Of a DNA stretch of 64,000 nt, positions 34,190 through 44,661 are shown one piece after another. The notes beneath the pieces are model-generated. The model made no database searches, was not told where the DNA came from, and saw only the letters and a list, made by a program, of their open reading frames with translations. How positions within the stretch are numbered: the stretch's first letter is position 1; each line of letters starts with the position of its first letter. The DNA is from Odontocerum albicorne (taxonomy: Eukaryota > Arthropoda > Insecta > Trichoptera > Odontoceridae), in contig OX463854.1 of NCBI GenBank assembly GCA_949825065.1, forward strand, positions 13,739,112-13,803,111, in the 5' to 3' direction. Both the position numbers and the translations under genes were made by a program.

Positions 34190-34910
34190 ATTCTGCTATT
34201 TAGGGGGTATTTTTTTAGATGATGAAAAAGTTACGAGGAATATCGAACGGCATATAGCGATAGAAAATAAAGTCAAATAAAGGCACTCAAACACATATGC
34301 TCAAACCAAACAATATAAAAACCTGCTAAGATAATAATTCTCAACGACATTTATGTATCAAATTTGATGTACATGAGTTAAACGAAGACGTAAAAGAATT
34401 CTACTTCTTCTCCCGGGCTCCATCTTAACTCAGTGTCTGCGAATACTGTTGGGGCTAGCTCTCCTCGTCCTCAGGTTGTATGCTCTTCTGTCCCGGACTA
34501 CGTCCCCCAGGCCGTAAAAGAATACTACAAGAAGCCGAATAAATTCTCTTGGAAATGTGTTCCCTGAGAAAAATACATAAGGGGACAATGTATGACAGAA
34601 TACGGAATTAAGTAGCTAGGGATGAATGTGAACGTAGAGATGTGTTAAATAAGATAAGGAAGAGCACTCTGAAGTGGTTTGGGCATGTGAAACAAATGAA
34701 TAAATAAAGACAAACGAAGCAAATTAAAGAATGTAAATTTGAGAAGAAACCGCGGCAGAGGTAAACCAAAGTAAGAATGATGTTTTAGAAGGCAGCAAAA
34801 TCATAAAGAATGTATAAGGAGGTGTATGGATGAATATGAAGTGAAATATGTGTCAAGTAGTGTGCATGTGTATTTTATCATAAATGGTGTGAAACACTTT
34901 ATCAATTTTA
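34190..34910 (+). mobile_element. LINE relic split by a nested RTE tail
   Basis: The frame CYLGGIFLDDEKVTRNIERH fits the (F)YLG..I..D.....DI..RI region after the RT core. Beyond the nested insert one reads EMCSLRKIHKGTMYDRIRN and then STLKWFGHVKQMNK, the well-known DRIRNE...(R)WFGHVERMNE tail. Several stops interrupt it. The two parts are separated by 34400-34523. Confidence 0.75.
34400..34512 (-). mobile_element. 113 bp RTE 3' end insertion with 11 bp TSD
   Basis: The reverse complement matches the end of the RTE copy at 17958-18834: GTAGTCCGGGACAGAAGAGC, ACAACCTGAGGA, GGAGCCCGGGAGAAGAAG. It is flanked by CGTAAAAGAAT on both sides (34389-34399 and 34513-34523). A severely 5'-truncated LINE insertion; it fixes the 3' end of the family. 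Confidence 0.85.
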
Positions 34911-35868
34911 ATGTAGGTAAATAAAAAAATATGTATAGTATATTGAAATTAATTTTAGAAATAAAAATTAAAGGCCTTAATAACTAATATACCATAAACG
35001 ATTGTGCCATTAATTGGTATATGACAAAAGATGTAGGAATTGAAAAAAAAATAAAAGTGGAACAAGTTAAAATCACATAAGATGAACGTCACGTCGCTGT
35101 TTGTTATGAAGCGCGTCAATAACGATGCGAAATAAATGATACTTTGTTGATATTTTATATCAATTTAAAATACTTAGATTGACATTTTGATTTGAAACAA
35201 GTACCTAGGAATGTACTTTACTTAGTCACTCATTTATTTCAAATTGTATCACTAGTGATATCACTGTTATGTATCACTGTTACTGTAAGTGCTAGGTAGG
35301 CAAGTTTTAGAATAACTACAATAGTTTAATCATTTTGTCCAAAATAAATGATAAAATTCAAATACCTACCTTTTATACCTGTAGTAATCAATCACAACTT
35401 GATATTCACAATCGCTATTTAACGTATTCTATTAAGTATTGTTTACAAGTAGTAATGTGTTTTTTCATGATCTTTTCACCTACGAAACTTTTTTTATGAA
35501 CTAATAACCCACAATTAACATTATAAAGAAAATAGAATTTCATAACCTGAAACACGACATATTTTCTGTTATTTTTAACCATTTGACAATTTTGTCCGAG
35601 CGGGACTCGGGCATAAAGTTTATTTTTATACTGACGAGCTTAAGCCTCGTTCGGGCAAATCTTGTTTCGACTTGTTGAGAGTGTTTCTCCCGAGCGTCGT
35701 TTGGGCAGATTTTGTTTCAACTTGTTTTCTCCGAACGGAATATATTTTCGTATAGAATTTATTTGTTCACAGATCGTCATTGTGTTACGTCACGTGTTAA
35801 AACCCCGACTGTTAAGTGGTTAATAACGCTGAGGTTTAGTGATAAAAAAAAAGTGATTTACATGTGTG
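34911..35868. other. AT-rich noncoding DNA
   Basis: CTCGGGCATAAAG and CGTTCGGGCAAATCTTGTTT / CGTTTGGGCAGATTTTGTTT (about 35652 and 35700) form a short imperfect direct repeat. Nothing else is recognised. Confidence 0.4.
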
Positions 35869-35932
35869 GGTTTGTCTATCTAGCTTATGTGCGGTATTCT
35901 TAAGAATACCGCACTCAAGCTGGATAGACAGA
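35869..35932. repeat. Imperfect hairpin centred on CTTAAG
   Basis: Arms of about 32 bp meet at 35900/35901 with essentially no loop: GTGCGGTATTC on the left, GAATACCGCAC on the right, extended by GTCTATCTAGCTT against AAGCTGGATAGAC with a few mismatches. Confidence 0.75.
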
Positions 35933-36792
35933 CACAGAAAAGAGGAAGCTCTGATGTACACAAATAAGTTAAATGACACCCAGACTACGACATACTCGTG
36001 AATATCACAAAGAGTTATCGAGTTTGATTTCCGTTCTTGCCCAGATTTTTTTTACAAATGAAAAGATGTCTCATCTCAATAAAGGCTTGCTTAACACAGT
36101 TCTACTCGTAGATGGTTGAAAAAAGTGCCATATGGATTTTCCTTATAAAACAAAAGTTCAACACAATTATAAAAAATTTCTAACATAATCTAAATATCTA
36201 GGAAGAAATTGATAATCATGGTTGAAAACTTGACAGATGATCATGAAAATTCTATGACAGAGTTCAAAGCTGCCGTTTATGAGGTCGATGTTTTTTCTTT
36301 TATTGTAAATAAATGATGCACAAAAAAACGAGGAAAAAAATAAACATAATATGGATACATAAAAAATAATCGTGCATTAATATACAACGTATGAATAAAA
36401 AATAATCTACCATTAGACGACAGCATTCGGGATTGATAAATGGCCTCGAGCGTATAGGAGAATCCATCCAGCGACAATACGGCGGAGGGCGGGTGAGCCA
36501 TTCCGTTTACTGTATATCCTAGCATAAACAATGGAACAACAAATGCTAAGATAAAAAGGTTGGAAGCGTCTAAAATGATACAGAAATACGTGGACTATTC
36601 TTTCAACCGTGAGCGATTACATTTTAATATGGTGACCAAGTTTTAAAAAAAAATAACGGATTCATAAAAAGGATTATTTATAAAGCATTGTTTGAAAAGC
36701 AAACTCAAGGGCGCTAAAAATCGGAACCTAAGACCAAGTAAAATTGTTACAAAATAAGTATTTATGTTAGTTGAGCGTAAGGATAACATCCG
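35933..36792. other. Noncoding DNA, nothing firm
   Basis: A B-box-like GAGTTTGATTTCC near 36019 may be a SINE scrap. A GC-richer patch lies near 36440-36510. Nothing else is seen. Confidence 0.35.
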
Positions 36793-36848
36793 ATAATTAT
36801 ATTCGGTACGACAATTATATTCGGCACCACGACAATTATATTCGGTAC
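36793..36848. repeat. Short tandem repeat, about 3 units of 18-21 bp
   Basis: AATTATATTCGG(T/C)AC recurs at 36793, 36811 and 36832. It is open in frame (IRYDNYIRHHDNYIRY) but there is no sign of a real gene. Confidence 0.75.
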
Positions 36849-36995
36849 TATCCCGCATCTGAATACGAGTATGTTCAAATGGTAAGAGAAGATGAACTAC
36901 AAACAAATCTTTTTAGCTCTTCCATCGTCAACTTGGCAGCATCGTTAGTCGTCCTCCTCTGTGATAAGACAGTAATTTAAATTATTTCCTTGCAT

Positions 36996-37345
36996 CAAGG
37001 CGCGCCTCGGCTTTCCGTGGGTATACGCAAACTATTGAACTATCCGATTTCACTCTGGCCATGGGAGCTTTAATGGCAAACTCTTAAGTTTCAATCTAGT
37101 CCCTTCACCCTGTTGCAATTTTTACGGCCATCTGGATCCACTTGCAGAGCACATTCTGTGGTACTGCGATGATAATTGAGTTAGTAATTTCCGAAGGAAA
37201 CTCCATTTTGCTTTACGTCGGATCTTCTTCGAACCAATTAGCTATTCCGATCTAGTGGCGTCAACCGATAGTTTTGTTACATTTGAATTTTTTTGCGAAA
37301 GTACTGGCAACTTGCTGCGCTGATTGAACTCCAGGGCTTCAGCCA
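36996..37345 (+). repeat. Unclassified interspersed repeat, copy 1
   Basis: Shares CTCTGGCCATGGGAGCTTTA (near 37050), GGCGC(G)CCTCGGCT and GCGAAAGTACTGGCAACTTG-like words with the minus strand of 45915-46160. Copy 2 is shorter in the middle. GC content is above the surroundings. No domain recognised. Confidence 0.6.
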
Positions 37346-37765
37346 CTTTATAAGAAAACAAAAAAAAATGCCCTGCGAGTCTTTTCCCCATTTCTCGTGA
37401 TATCGCACCCTAAGTCCGTCGTCCCTATTGCCATTTTTTTCACACTCAATGTGTCGCCACCGGAGAAGGAGTCCCTTTTGGCAATTCTTTCTTCATCACT
37501 GTGTGACGTCATCCTCATAAAAAAATAAAGGAAATTTCGATCTTCTAGTGTAGATCGCGCTAGGTGGGGACTTGTTTTGTCCACCATAACAGCGTGGGTG
37601 GTGGTGGGATCGAACTGACTAGATCTTCCGATATATGTTATTATAACGATTGGCCAAATACGAAATGTAGTGATTAAGAAAAAAATATGTACTAAAAATT
37701 ACTCGTAATAAGCAGGTTTAAAAAGAACGCTCATTGGCAATTGGGATAAGTTTAACTGACTGGAA
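37346..37765. other. GC-richer unassigned DNA
   Basis: A minus-strand 79-codon frame (37348-37587) has no known motif. GATCTTCTAG/CTAGTGTAGATC near 37540-37560 can fold. Possibly part of the repeat to its left. Confidence 0.35.
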
Positions 37766-37873
37766 AATAAACTTAGTTTATGAATATTTATGTATGCCAA
37801 CTCAGACAGTCCAAGTTTATGAATAAACTTAGTTTATGAATATGTATATATGCCAACTCAGACAGACTAAGAA
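37766..37873. repeat. Tandem duplication, two 56 bp units
   Basis: AATAAACTTAGTTTATGAAT begins at 37766 and 37822, and GCCAACTCAGACAG at 37796 and 37852. Few differences, so relatively young. Confidence 0.85.
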
Positions 37874-37949
37874 GAAAACAATGTTAAAACTTCATCCGTA
37901 TTCTAAGCTTAAGCCTACTCAGACACGAATGTGAACTTGATGTTTATAT

Positions 37950-38200
37950 GTTGAGTAAGATGAAAAGAGTATTCTGAGATGGTTTGGACAAGGATAACGA
38001 ATGAATGAAGTTCTCGTAGAGGAAAACCAAGAAGATTATGATCGGATCTAGCTAATATTTTTTTTAACGAAGGAAATGCAAAAAAAAAGTGAAAACCATA
38101 AGTGTAAGTAAAAGTGTATGCTCTGTAGAAGAGATATATGTGTCGTGTTAGAAAACTCTGGTAATCGGTCCTCTCTGCTAACCCCGATAGGGGGGGGGGG
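37950..38200 (+). mobile_element. Degenerate LINE 3' tail
   Basis: GAGATGGTTTGGACAAGGA, GAGGAAAACCAAGAAG (GKPRR-like) and CTCTGCTAACCCCGATAGGG follow in the order of the tail family. A run of ten G follows near 38190. Confidence 0.55.
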
Positions 38201-38587
38201 TGGCGTGAAGCGCACATATACATGTATTTTTTTTTGTTTTTACTGCTCTCCTATTCAACCTTCTCTTATTTTTTAATGCATTTCCAATCACCAATATTTT
38301 ACCATAATTGTTTTTCTCGTAAATAATTATTTGAAAATAAACCTCAATAATTTTTAATGATTTTTAATAAATAAAATTTAACACTTTGTTTCGTTGTCTT
38401 CATCATTAATTAATTTGAGTTCACTACCGGCTCTGTCTTCATCGTTAGTTCGTTGAAACCTGTAGTGGATTTAATAAATAATACTGTAGAAAATACAAAA
38501 AAAAACTTATTTTATACCTAATCAATCAACATGACAGGGCAAATCAAACTAAATATATTTTTTTGATTCAAGATATCAATTATTTTA
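38201..38587. other. AT-rich noncoding DNA
   Basis: Nothing recognised. Confidence 0.4.
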
Positions 38588-38829
38588 TTGTAATTTATTT
38601 TTATCAAACACTGTTTATTCCACTCTTTTGTAACGGTATAACCCTACCGGTTTCAAGGCTTTCACCTCATCTTTTTTTTAATTTTATTTTTTAACCTGGC
38701 GAGTTTATTGCCATGTCAAAAAAGTCTTGTTTGTGCTCCCCTGAAGACGAAGTGAAAGCCTTGAAACCGCTAGGGTTATACCGTTACAAAAAAGTGGAAT
38801 AAACAGTGTTTGATAAAAACAAATTACAA
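38588..38829. mobile_element. Fold-back element, copy B
   Basis: Inverted arms: left from ATTGTAATTTATTTTTATCA through GGTATAACCCTACCGG, right ending GTGTTTGATAAAAAC and AAATTACAAT. The centre holds a T-rich stretch and CCTGGCGAGTTTATTGCCAT. To the right ACCTCCACAACGTTAATGCC continues, also found after copy C. Confidence 0.85.
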
Positions 38830-39869
38830 TGTCTTTAAACCTCCACAACGTTAATGCCTTAACTATAAACAACAATTATTTTATGTAATTTGACATATCT
38901 CTTGCGGGAATATTTTCTTCTCTTCCCACAGTCTAATATCACGGACAATAAAATACAACGTGAAAAATTTGGACCTTTTTCCTAAACAAAATATTTCTTT
39001 TATTAATTTACAACAAATTTAATTTTATTACATTTAAACAAAAATCCTTTTAAACTAAAAAATATTTTCGAGATTTAATTTCACGTTTGTTTTAATCAAA
39101 TTTAAATATAAAAGCCCCCGTTTTATTCTTCCAAGGGGAGATATTTACGCGACAAAATTAAATCTAAGTTGAACTCTGTGACAGTTGCATGTTTTGTTGT
39201 AATAAAGAGCTCGTATGTCCGCTCTCGGCAATAAACCATGAGTGCAGGGTTTAGCGGTTCTCGTTCGTTAGTCACAAACTTCAAATAAAACATATATATA
39301 AATACATATATATCTGCAGTTCTCCTATACACAACTTCTTAAATTGTGCTGGAAAATAAATTAAATAGTTAATTGTTAGTAAACAAAAATACAGAACATT
39401 TAGCGTCACGCTATTTCAGCGTTAATCCCTCTGTTAAAAAATTACAGAAATATCAAATAATTTCAGATAAGTATCATGCATTATAATATTTTATAGCATA
39501 CCACTTGGAGTGCTTAATTCTACGGTTTTCTCAATCTGCAGTTTTTATGATTCTATCAAAAAAAACAAAGTTCACATACAGAGCTATGAATCCTTTAAAC
39601 AGTTTATTTAATGCAGATGTATGTATGGCATGATTGTTTTTATGTTTTATTGTATTTCGTTGTATACAGTAAAACCTGGCGGGTTTATTACCACATTTTT
39701 ATCTTTTTCAACCAACAAAAAAGGTGTCAAACAAATCTTAAGCGAAACCTGACTGGAACCACAAATTTAAAATGTTTTGGCCGTGTTCAATTATTTATAC
39801 AAGTTGAAACCAGCACCAGCTCCGAAAACTATTTTAAACTAATGTAAAATAACCATTGCAAATGTTGAC
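38830..39869. other. AT-rich noncoding DNA
   Basis: AAACCTGGCGGGTTTATTAC near 39671 resembles the centre of fold-back copy B. Nothing else is recognised. Confidence 0.4.
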
Positions 39870-40170
39870 TAAAATGAAGAAAGTCACTCGGAAATGGTTT
39901 GAGTATTAAGAACGAATGAACGAAGAAAGACTGAGAAAACAAATAAGTAATGTGAATTAAAGTGAAAAGCGTGGTAAAGTAAGACTTAAAAAGGTTCGGT
40001 TAGATCAAGTGATTGATATTTTAAAAGAATGGCATGTGGAAAGTCACAAAAATTGTAGAATTTATATGAGAAAGTATTTAGATGTGGATGAGGCGAAGAA
40101 TGTATGTCGATAAAGGAAAGTCTGGCATTATATTTTCTCTTTTTATCTCAACAGGGAGCTGACGTGATAT
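39870..40170 (+). mobile_element. Degenerate LINE 3' tail
   Basis: The best readable middle of the family: CGAATGAACGAAGAAAGACT (NERRLRKQ), TTAGATCAAGTGATTGATAT (LDQVIDILKE), GTGGAAAGTCACAAAAATTG (VESHKNCR) and GATGTGGATGAGGCGAAGAA (DVDEAKN). Broken by stops and frameshifts. Confidence 0.65.
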
Positions 40171-40319
40171 GTATGAAATCAACCATTAAAATCTTCGAAT
40201 TGATCAGACTTACACTTTTTTTTGTAACGGGAATCAAAGCCATGACTTCTGAATCAGAAGTTAGTCATTCATAATATTTAAAGAATGAAGAATTTATAAA
40301 TTGTTAAAACTTTTTAAAT

Positions 40320-41119
40320 TAATATGTACTCCAGTAGAACTTTCTCTTTAAATAGTGGGAAAATGCACCGGTTGTAGACCTTTTGCTTTAAATATATTGA
40401 GAGATCCATTTAAAAGAAGTTGTTCAAATGTCCAGATAAGCTTCAAACTAGTTTGTCCCTTGTGATATTTCCTCTAATATGCTACCTATAAAGGAAATAG
40501 GTTCAAGTAAAACATCTTCCAAAACAAGTTCCAGCTGCTTCCCGTCAACAAATATTGGTTTTGGGGTAGCAAAACTGTTCATCGTGTATTTGGTTTTTAA
40601 TGTGTTCATTTATAAACCAATTGTTTGCAGACTTCTGCCAATGCCCATAGTTGGTTCTGAAGATGATTTGGATTTTGTGATAATAAAAAAATAATATCAT
40701 CAGTAAATCTCAAATGACTCAGGTATTTTCCATCAATCAGTTAGCCTTTCTTGTCCCATTCCAGTTTAATAAAGACATATTCAAGTGTAATTGTGAATAA
40801 TTTTGGGTAAATACTATATATCACCTTGATGAACTCCTTTACCTATTAAGAAGGTGTCAGAAGATTTGTGGGGATCTATTTTTGTTGTATCCTTATAAAT
40901 GTTATTGAACAACTAATGTGTGTCTTTTGAGTGGCTTGTATTTATACAACCTCTACTATGACGGTTTTTTAAATATACTGTAAGACTTTTTTGCTGTCTT
41001 CAAAGGCTAGATATAGAGGAATTTTGTATTATTCACATTGCTCCATAATTTTCCGCACTACTTGATTATGATCCATAGCACTAAAACTTTTCCAAAATCC
41101 AGCTTATTCTCTTGACCGG
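40320..41119 (-). pseudogene. RTE-type RT relic, downstream part (antisense)
   Basis: Minus-strand pieces in order: AGFWKSFSAMDHNQVVRKI, CE(-)YKIPLYLAFEDSKK, a GVHQGD-like RT box near 40845, WDKKG..IDGKYLSHLRF, then a decayed F(T)DDII box near 40685, MNTLKTKYTMN, IFVDGKQLE and FIGSIL. Many stops and frameshifts. The upstream part is beyond the solo LTR at 42328-42690. Match style is the RTE clade. Confidence 0.8.
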
Positions 41120-42327
41120 TGTCACACATTTTCCTAATATTTAAACTAATTTAATTTACGCCTTTAATTACGTAAATCAATTTTAACACATTACAATCTT
41201 ACCATGTGTGACGCGGCTCGGCTCAGCAGGTGCGAAAGGGGCAAGTCCTCTTTGATCTCAGGAGTTCGTTGGATTATTTGTATTCTGAGTAACTCTCTCT
41301 CAAATCTTATACCAGGACAAGGGGGGCAATTAAAAAGAGATATAAGTTTAGAAACAAAGAAGTTTATTATAATATAAACGGTTTAATTAAAAAAAACCTT
41401 GAGCGTAGCTCAAGGGAAAAAAAAGGTGTTTAATTCAATAGTTCGGTTCCCGAATCGGTTGCTCGAAGGTTGTGTTGTGATAATTCAAACAAAGGGGCAT
41501 AGAATAGCAATTTCCTACAGCAAGGACAGGGCAGAAGGTCCCGTCCACGAAATCAGCATTAAACACAAATAAAGGATATATTCACCCAAAATTGCAAGAT
41601 AGAGTCCTGAAGCGTCTATATATGCGGCAGAGAAACGCAGCGAATAATTCTGGCAGCTATCAGCCTGATGAACAGCGCAGGTCGTATTCAGCGTGAGGAG
41701 CGTGAAGGAGATCCGTACAGCACAGCGTCCCGAATGGAAAAAGAACTGGGGAGCTTGTGCTCCCCTTTTTAAAGACAATCGCGAGGGAGGGGAGAAATAT
41801 TCCCATCCCCATAGTAACATGTGGCGACAAATATTTCCAGAAGGTGGAGATAAGACGCACTTAGCATAACGTCATCGAAAGAAGTTTCTAGGAATCATGA
41901 TCAGGTACGGGCGGTATTTGAGACAATGGCACAAGGAGATTTATTACCCTACCTTTTACCCTTTTTTTATTTTAAAATATTCCATCCCTTTATTTAAAAA
42001 CAACGACATCGGTGTTTTTAAGAATTCGGGACAGGGTTTGGAGTCTGGACGGTATTACTACTTTATCCTTTTATTGCTATGCATTCATTCTATTTCTTTA
42101 TTTAAAAAAAACAACAGTGGTGTTTTTTGGGACTTCGCGAAAGGATTGAAGTCGGGACGGCACTATTATTCCATCCTTTATTGCTTTGCATTATAATATT
42201 TCATTTCTACACTCTAAAACAACAACAAAGTGATTCATCGATCTGGATACGCGACTTATAAAACATGTCGAGAATTTACAGTACCGAGGATGTATACATA
42301 TGCAATTTATCAAATATAGTCCTCACA
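41120..42327 (+). mobile_element. Solo LTR, copy 2, TSD CCGG, inside an RTE relic
   Basis: A 1208 bp sequence from TGTCACACA to TCCTCACA with CCGG on both sides (41116-41119 and 42328-42331). It aligns with copy 1 at 24304-25527 through nearly its whole length with frequent substitutions and small indels. The flanks are the two halves of one antisense RTE reverse transcriptase, so it inserted after that LINE. No internal LTR-element genes are adjacent. Confidence 0.88.
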
Positions 42328-42690
42328 CCGGTTTAAGTAAAAAAATGTCGAGGGTCAGTAGTTCTTAAGATCCTCTTAATCGCCTTACTTATTGAGAAGT
42401 ATTATGGTTGCAAATTTCCAATCTTCAGGAATGTGTTTTTCTAGAAAGCCTTTATTGAGAAGTGTTGATAAGATAGTATCCAATTCTCTACCTATTTGTT
42501 TTAGAACATCAATGGACAAACCGTCGATACCACTGGCCTTTCCGGACTTCATACCTTTGATTGCGAATCTGATTTCTCCTGTTAAGATCAACTTGACATC
42601 AAACATTGTCCTATTTGTATTCAATACCCTTATTGGGATGTCTTTATTTTATCTTTCAAATTTGTGCGTGAGGGATGTTTTTCAGAGAGA
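42328..42690 (-). pseudogene. RTE-type RT relic, upstream part (antisense)
   Basis: The minus strand reads NTNRTMFDVKLILTGEIRFA, IKGMKSGKASGIDGLSID, IPEDWKFATIILLNK, then after a stop (E)DLKNY, the N-terminal RT region. About 80 codons (42385-42624) are still open. Joins in sense to 41119-40320 across the LTR, with some residues of the RT missing near the junction. Confidence 0.85.
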
Positions 42691-43899
42691 ATTAGAACTT
42701 TAATGTCAATTTCTTCTTTATCCAATGAATTGTTTGTTCCAAATCAATCCAATGAGTGGCATATTATGATACAACTTTGGTCGTCGTTGCTTATTTGGTG
42801 TAGAACAGTCTGCCTCCTTTATTATTATACAACTTTAACAAAACACAAAAATTAAAATTGTTACAATACTTCTATGAGTACTTCTTCCCCTCATAATAGG
42901 AGTGAAAAAATAAAATGTCCGACCTTGCTTTTTTTTCTCAAATTAAATATTTAGATCGTAGTTGATAATGTTGGTGTTTTCGCTCGTAAACTACTTGTAA
43001 ACACAATGCAGTGGGTGCGTTTGAGGAAGTAATAAATAGGTCAAAATTATAGATGGAAATGAAATAAAAACTATTTTGGCACCCTAAAAAAGCTTGCCGA
43101 TAACAATTTGTAGGAAAATGATTTCGTCCAAATTGGATAGAGTGTACCTACTCTACTAGGTTATAGTTTAATTCTCGAAGGCCTAGATTATATTTAAAAT
43201 TCGTGAAGTGACCAAATGCAGATTTTGATTTTAAAATAATATAAACTTTAGTTTTTATTTACATTAAAATAAAATATTTTGCCTAAAAACTTAGAATAAT
43301 TCAAAGGTAACTTTATTGTAAATCACTTTTGTTGTACATGTACAGAGTAATTGCCGAACTTCACTGAATCGCATGATGGAATATCCCTCGTTATCAAGTA
43401 TTATTGTTAGCTATCTTGTAAATAGAATACACCTGTGCGTGTATTTATTTATTGTGTTCCAACAGTGGCACTTCAGCAAGTATGGACCGAGATGAATACT
43501 CCAAGACGATCGGCAGGTTTAATCTAGAGCAGAGTTTTACACATTGCTAATTGTTAACCAATCAATCTGTTCTTACCAACCAAAAAATGTAAAAAAACAG
43601 TCATCGAGTGAAAATCAGGCACCTTCGTGCACTTCTTAGGAAGACGCTTTTATTCCAACTCGGGGTCCGCAGTTTCATTCACGCAGGAATCCGAATTTAA
43701 CAAAGTGGTACTGTATTCAATTAAAGTGTAATATATTACAATAAGTCAACTTTGTTGGTGTCCACTTGGTTTGTGGAAGTAAAACTTGGACTAGGCAGAA
43801 AAAGGATAAAATTGAAATTAATGTTATGGAGATGCGTGCATGAAGGAAGATTTGTGTAGTGTCAATGTTTTAAAGAAGGTGAAATGAAAAGATAAAATA
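42691..43899. other. Noncoding DNA with a possible SINE scrap
   Basis: AAGACGCTTTTATTCC...AGTTTCATTCACG near 43640-43690 resembles a worn tRNA-type head. Otherwise nothing is recognised. Confidence 0.35.
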
Positions 43900-44215
43900 T
43901 ACATGGATAAAATTGACGATTTGGGAAAATGAAAAAAGGAGCTGTAAGATGGTTTGGATATGTGGAGATAATGAATGACAAAATAATGAGTAGGCGAGTA
44001 AGTATACAAGTCAGAAATGAAAGTTGTGCTTGGAAAAGGTAAACCTAGGAAGCGTGGCTGGATCAAATAGGCCAGATTTTGAAAGAAGGTAAGGGGAAAA
44101 ATGTGAATAATGGAAGATTGTGCGTGACAAGATGTATTAATGCGAAAGGGGTGTGCTTGGATAGAAAAGTTTGGAGATCTGTTATATCTGCCTACCCCGC
44201 AAGGGATACGGCGTA
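43900..44215 (+). mobile_element. LINE 3' tail, best-preserved end
   Basis: The frame gives KKGAVRWFGYVEIMN, then in another frame (E)AWLDQIGQILKEGK, later VCLDRKVWRSVISAYPARDT and a stop, followed by TAATGATATTAAA. This is the reference for the tail pattern listed elsewhere. Broken by at least one frameshift and stop. Confidence 0.75.
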
Positions 44216-44252
44216 ATGATATTAAATATAACTCTTTATGAAAAATCATAAT

Positions 44253-44325
44253 AGCAACGGGAATTGAACCCGCAAGTACTGTGTCTAAGGGCAGGATTCT
44301 TACCAACTATGTCACGGAGTCATCA
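44253..44325 (-). mobile_element. tRNA-derived SINE head
   Basis: Minus strand: GTGACATAGTTGGTAAGAAT (A box) and GGGTTCAATTCCCG (B box) at tRNA spacing. It starts with GATGACTCCGTG, close to the start of the copy at 3361-3433 (GATGACCTCCGTGG). No tRNA acceptor pairing, so SINE. Confidence 0.7.
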
Positions 44326-44661
44326 GAATATGTGACGGTGTCCGAAAATTGAAGTTGCGCAAGGCGTAGCTATTGTTCTTTGGCGTAATAAAAGAAGTAA
44401 AATACAATAGACTTAACGTGTCAAATACACAATGATATGTCAAAATAACACGTTAAGAAGAGATTTAACGTATTCTTATTGGAAAGTGGATTTCGTGGTA
44501 TTGAAGTATGGATGCATTAAAAAAATCCTCTCATTTCCATGTTAGGAAAGACACAGGTGGTAGAGTGCTAAAGTTTCCTATGACGAAATGCTTCTCATAA
44601 AGTTCCTTCTGCTTCTTTTACTCTTTTCCTTTTCTTCCTACAAAATTTCATTCATTTAGAT
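44326..44661. other. Noncoding DNA with a small inverted repeat
   Basis: CTTAACGTGT and ACACGTTAAG pair across about 30 bases near 44411-44457. The last eight bases are the left TSD of the hAT-like MITE. Confidence 0.5.

Noticed and set aside
41515..41860. Minus-strand frames of 101 and 66 codons inside the second LTR
   Set aside because: Not kept in the first LTR copy and without recognisable motif.
43824..44306. 160-codon minus-strand frame, the longest on that strand
   Set aside because: Exactly opposite a LINE tail readable on the plus strand; the S/F/H-rich product is typical of antisense reading.
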